Of a stretch of DNA of 35,394 nt, positions 31,913 through 35,394 are shown piece by piece (position 1 is the first letter of the stretch; each line of letters begins with the position of its first letter). The DNA is from Pseudobutyrivibrio sp. (GTDB taxonomy: Bacteria; Bacillota; Clostridia; Lachnospirales; Lachnospiraceae). The stretch lies in the NCBI GenBank assembly GCA_024684955.1, contig JAIKWH010000035.1, positions 1 to 35,394 on the forward strand. The letters are read 5' to 3'. Under the pieces are notes generated by a model that worked only from the letters and a program-made list of their open reading frames with translations, did not search any database and was not told where the DNA came from. Made by a program: the position numbers and the translations under genes.

Positions 31913-34459
31913 TTATAATTTATTTTTCAAGAACTCATATATATTTTTCCCAGCACTACCATCTGTGGCAGCATTGATTTTTTTGAATTCTTCTAATTGT
32001 TTTTCTTTACTGTGTTGCCTTCCCTTTAGATTGCCATTAATAAAGTCTGAAAGAGAGTTTATCTCGTTTTCAACTGCGCAGTATGGCATATTTTGCCTGG
32101 CGGCAAATCCCATCTCGCAGGCTTCAATACTCTCTTTGGGAAAAGAATAAGGAATCTCTGTCGCCCCACCAGTTCCCATATCAATAGAGTAGTTAGTTCT
32201 GCTAGGAAGATGGTAATATCTTTTCTCCTTCTCATCTTTTTCATCCGTAATAAAATATCCCATGCTAATATTAGAAATGTATGGGCTGACATCTGTAGTG
32301 ATCAACGGAATCTGACATTTCCACTCTGCTGCCTGGCCTGTTTTTAGATCCAGTTTTACAAATTTATTGGCCCAGAGTGGGGATGCAACTATTGTATTTT
32401 TATCTACCTCTGCAAAGGATGAAAAATAATTATCCGAATCATCCCCTGGATTTCTTTTTACAGATTCCAGCCCCTCTATCATCAAATCATATGAATCAAG
32501 TATTTTCCCAGTCTTATAATCTATGGCATAGATTACGGTGCCCTGTCTTGGCAGGGTATATAACCTATCCCGGCCCCAGCCTACAGGGCTTAAACTAAGT
32601 ATGTCCCGGTTTATATCAACTTTTATAATTTCATGTTCAAGAGTTTTTGCATTAATTTTTAGGATTTCCTTCATGGGATTTGCCCAGAGCAAAATGTATC
32701 CATTATAAAATACTCTTCCACCGATATCCCTTTTTGATTCCCCACCTACTGTAGAATGCATCGATACCACATAGTCTCTTACATTATCAAGACTGGCAAC
32801 CTCCTGGGTGTCCAGATTAATTCGTATAAAATCTGGATATCCATTTGGAACGAGATAAAGATAGTCTCCCTCCTGATAAGACCAGACAAAAGCTGGCAGA
32901 AAATCCTCCATATCCTTATTGAAACTTATAGACTTTGCCTCCATAGACCCCTTGTCAATTATCAAAAGATCCCTATTCCAAATAGGGGGCAGCACTATTT
33001 TGTCCCTATAGGAAATTGGCTGTCCATATCCATATTGCCTTCCAGGAAGGCTCCACAAGTATTTCATAATGCCTTTATCTTGGATATATTCAAACAGGTG
33101 TCTCCCATCCATCAACTGGTATTTGTTGTATCTCTCAAAGGCTGTATTCACATAAAAATATTTACCTGCATAGGCATTATCATCTGGCTCAGATTTTATA
33201 TTAATGTTGGTAATAAATATCTCTTTGCCAGTTGCAAAGAATAAAGAAGGTACTGATGAATTACTTGTGCCAATATATGCATCAGAGAATGCTATAGCAA
33301 CTTCTATGTCTGGAGTATCGTCATATATACCTATTTTTTCGCCAATAAACTTATTTTTAATATCTAAATACCTATGATAATTTTCTGGCTCCATGCTTTT
33401 AAAGGTTCCCTCCATGAGGGGGTGAGGTCGCCAAAGCAAGCATGCCTCATTATTCTTTTTGAAAGTGTCAAAGACATACTCCATCTTATTCAAGAATTTA
33501 TCAGGTCCGTTAATCATTTCTTGGACAGATGAGTTGAAAAAAATAACCTTTCGACTAGCGGCAATCTTCTTCCACTCTGTAGGAACTTCCTGCCGGTGAT
33601 TTTCCATCTTTATGACCCTATCAAATTTTGGAGAACCCATTGGTATCATACGTTCTGGTGTATATGCAATATGATAGGTGTGCATGTATTCCTTTGACTG
33701 AATCACTATATAATCCACATATCTATCAGCACTTGTCATAAGTTTTGGACCATTGCTAAAAGTGTATAGACTGTAATAAGGTACATAGATTAAAAGCTTA
33801 CATATATTTTTTAATTTGTATGAATAAAATTCAGGATGCACTGTGGTAACAAAATTATATTCATCATAGGGATTGATTATAAAAACCACATCTGGATTTA
33901 CTTTTGCTAAATCAAAGTTTCTATAATCCACCACTGGCACATAGGCCGGAAAGTCATTAATTTCATAATGCTCTGCTGCCAGACTTCCATCAGGATTCTT
34001 GTCATAGTAGGGAATTGGCACCACAAAGGCATCACAATTATTGTCTGCATTTGCCGCCTCCCAAATAGATTCCAAAGCATCCCACATTGCTGCTTTATAT
34101 GGTAAAAATACAAAAACATTTTTCTCAGGTATTGCTGATAAAAGGCCGTCTATATTTCCGTGAATCTTTTTGAATTTCTTTTCAAGCCCCTTTACATTTG
34201 TCTCTTGGCCATCTAATAAATTCTCATGAAGAACAAAGACAAACTCACAATATTCCTCCAATTTAGAAACAATTTCTAAGCCCTCTCCCTCAGAGGACTC
34301 AATAATATTTCCCATGCTTATGGCAGCCTGTTGCAAAGATTCCAAAAGAGTTACTGCTGCATCAATTTTGCCTGCAGTAATATCAGCAAGTATTTCATCA
34401 TGGGCCCTGCCAATCACATCTAAAAGTTTTATGCATTTATCCTTGTCGCTTTTTCTCAT
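31913..34459 (-). CDS. CDP-glycerol-transferase-like GT-B enzyme fused to probable beta-propeller
   Basis: An 848-residue protein with no signal peptide or membrane helix. Residues 1-110 are helical. About 112-440 resembles teichoic-acid CDP-glycerol:glycerophosphate transferases: YVPYYSLYTF, IPMGSPKFDRVI, IFFNSS, LLWRPHPLMEG and SDAYIGTSNSSVPSLFF. About 470-760 contains repeated units of the form aromatic/hydrophobic, D or N, x(2-3), TG or TQE (RINLDTQEV, KINAKTLEH, AIDYKTGKI, KLDLKTGQA), suggesting a beta-propeller of five or more blades. The C-terminal 60 residues are helical and charged. AGGA precedes ATG 34459, 16 bases after the cytidylyltransferase stop. The donor is probably a CDP-alcohol; the acceptor and the role of the propeller are unknown. 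Confidence 0.75.
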   Translation of the reverse strand: MRKSDKDKCIKLLDVIGRAHDEILADITAGKIDAAVTLLESLQQAAISMGNIIESSEGEGLEIVSKLEEYCEFVFVLHENLLDGQETNVKGLEKKFKKIHGNIDGLLSAIPEKNVFVFLPYKAAMWDALESIWEAANADNNCDAFVVPIPYYDKNPDGSLAAEHYEINDFPAYVPVVDYRNFDLAKVNPDVVFIINPYDEYNFVTTVHPEFYSYKLKNICKLLIYVPYYSLYTFSNGPKLMTSADRYVDYIVIQSKEYMHTYHIAYTPERMIPMGSPKFDRVIKMENHRQEVPTEWKKIAASRKVIFFNSSVQEMINGPDKFLNKMEYVFDTFKKNNEACLLWRPHPLMEGTFKSMEPENYHRYLDIKNKFIGEKIGIYDDTPDIEVAIAFSDAYIGTSNSSVPSLFFATGKEIFITNINIKSEPDDNAYAGKYFYVNTAFERYNKYQLMDGRHLFEYIQDKGIMKYLWSLPGRQYGYGQPISYRDKIVLPPIWNRDLLIIDKGSMEAKSISFNKDMEDFLPAFVWSYQEGDYLYLVPNGYPDFIRINLDTQEVASLDNVRDYVVSMHSTVGGESKRDIGGRVFYNGYILLWANPMKEILKINAKTLEHEIIKVDINRDILSLSPVGWGRDRLYTLPRQGTVIYAIDYKTGKILDSYDLMIEGLESVKRNPGDDSDNYFSSFAEVDKNTIVASPLWANKFVKLDLKTGQAAEWKCQIPLITTDVSPYISNISMGYFITDEKDEKEKRYYHLPSRTNYSIDMGTGGATEIPYSFPKESIEACEMGFAARQNMPYCAVENEINSLSDFINGNLKGRQHSKEKQLEEFKKINAATDGSAGKNIYEFLKNKL

Positions 34460-34475
34460 GAATTATCCTTTTAAA

Positions 34476-35394
34476 TTAGACTAATTTCTTTTCTATCATT
34501 TCCCTTATCTGGCTAGAACTTGTAGACTGAGTATATGGGAATATCTCCACCGTGGCCCCATGTTCTTCCAAAAATTTCTTTTCCCTCATGCGACCTTGAT
34601 TTCCCTCATAGTCGCTGCCACAGAAAAGTACGTCAAAATGGAATTGCTTCCAGGCCTCGTCAGCGCCACCCATGGCAAATGGAATTTTCTCCACCTGATC
34701 CACATATTTACATGCCATTACGATTTCTGCTCTTTCATCATAAGTTACAAATGGAGTTGCATTTTTATATTGCTGAATTGCCTCATCGCTCATAACTCCA
34801 ACTATGAGATAGTCGCAATATTCTTTTGCTCTCTTAAGTAAATTTAGATGTCCAATGTGGAATAGATCAAAAGCTCCTGAAACGTAACCAATATGGTATT
34901 TTTTCTTGTCGTGAATACTATTATTTGTTGCTACTGTTTCCTCAATTGGCAAAGGGTACTCTTTAGCAGGGTCATAAATCGAGAATTCATGGATGCCCAT
35001 GTCATTCAACTGCTTCATTATCTGACTGTTGTTTTTAATACAAACGATAACCTTGTATGTACCATGACCCTGGGCTAATAAAAAGTCAGGTCCCTTTACT
35101 GGCACCCCTTTTCCGCCATCATTATTATCACCAAATCCTTGTGGGTAAATCTTCTTTCCCCAGTTTGCAGAATTATTATCAATTGCCGCAACCACATTAA
35201 ATCTATCACCAAATCTAGTAAGGAAATTTTTAGCATAGGCTCCAGCACCAAATATAATCAGATTTCTGTACTTGGCATCCCTAAATATATTTTCAAATAG
35301 TCTGCTATAATCCTCTGCTGCATAATTCATATGCTCCCTGTTGTTGAATACAACGTTTGGCTCCTTGCGAATAGACTTATAGTAGTCTTCCAGA
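34476..35394 (-). CDS. Cytidylyltransferase with Rossmann-like domain; 5' end beyond window
   Basis: The frame is open to the right edge, giving at least 305 residues; numbering here begins at the edge. Residues 1-21 (LEDYYKSIRKEPNVVF) resemble the end of a LicD domain and continue smoothly into the rest, so I treat the gene as 5'-truncated. ATG at 35330 with GGGAG only three bases away is the alternative start (284 aa). Residues about 44-140 are a Rossmann-like domain (LIIFGAGAYAKNFL, IDNNSANWG). Residues about 166-300 are a TagD/phosphocholine-type cytidylyltransferase: GAFDLFHIGH with the HIGH box at 179-182, VGVMSDE, FCGSDYEG and STSSSQIR. It would make a CDP-alcohol (glycerol, choline or similar) for the downstream LicD and transferase genes. 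Confidence 0.82.
   Translation of the reverse strand, partial: LEDYYKSIRKEPNVVFNNREHMNYAAEDYSRLFENIFRDAKYRNLIIFGAGAYAKNFLTRFGDRFNVVAAIDNNSANWGKKIYPQGFGDNNDGGKGVPVKGPDFLLAQGHGTYKVIVCIKNNSQIMKQLNDMGIHEFSIYDPAKEYPLPIEETVATNNSIHDKKKYHIGYVSGAFDLFHIGHLNLLKRAKEYCDYLIVGVMSDEAIQQYKNATPFVTYDERAEIVMACKYVDQVEKIPFAMGGADEAWKQFHFDVLFCGSDYEGNQGRMREKKFLEEHGATVEIFPYTQSTSSSQIREMIEKKLV

Overview
The window looks like chromosome from a low-to-middling GC Firmicute of the Lachnospiraceae, most likely Butyrivibrio or Pseudobutyrivibrio-like. This is inference from gene content: a GH3 beta-glucosidase with the reversed domain order known from Butyrivibrio fibrisolvens, a LysA/NagZ pair, strong AGGAGG ribosome binding sites, tRNAs without an encoded CCA, and a Gram-positive style dnaE-pfkA junction. 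No transposase, integrase, phage gene or CRISPR array was found.

Layout. Bases 1-592 hold no credible gene; they are dense in degenerate tandem and inverted repeats, followed by two copies of a four-hairpin repeat. Next, on the + strand, come a 49-residue membrane peptide, a voltage-gated potassium channel and a methyl-accepting chemotaxis protein (MCP). From about 3.9 kb to the right edge every protein gene is on the - strand (the 105-codon gene at 1509-1826 is too). Reading in the direction of transcription, the units are: degV-folC-J-domain protein-MATE transporter; a membrane-anchored transglutaminase-like protein; cspA; an SseB-family protein-MFS transporter-alpha/beta hydrolase-clpX; a soluble PAS-PAS MCP; tRNA-Leu; lysA-nagZ; GH3 beta-glucosidase followed by an M42 aminopeptidase; dnaE, then pfkA-RNA methyltransferase-small protein-patatin phospholipase. 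tRNA-Thr lies on the + strand.

The right end (29.8-35.4 kb) is the most unusual part. It is a four-gene operon: a cytidylyltransferase whose reading frame runs off the window edge and whose upstream residues resemble the end of a LicD domain; a CDP-glycerol-transferase-like glycosyltransferase fused to a probable beta-propeller; a LicD phosphotransferase; and a calcineurin-like phosphoesterase. The LicD protein and the cytidylyltransferase share a Rossmann-like domain. Together they could activate a small alcohol as a CDP derivative, attach it through a phosphodiester to a surface glycan or protein, and trim it. The substrate is unknown.

A third copy of the four-hairpin repeat sits between this operon and dnaE, inside a pair of imperfect direct repeats that contain a small stem-loop with compensatory changes. 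A catabolite-responsive-element-like palindrome overlaps the putative pfkA promoter. ClpX and the SseB-family protein both have unusual architectures.
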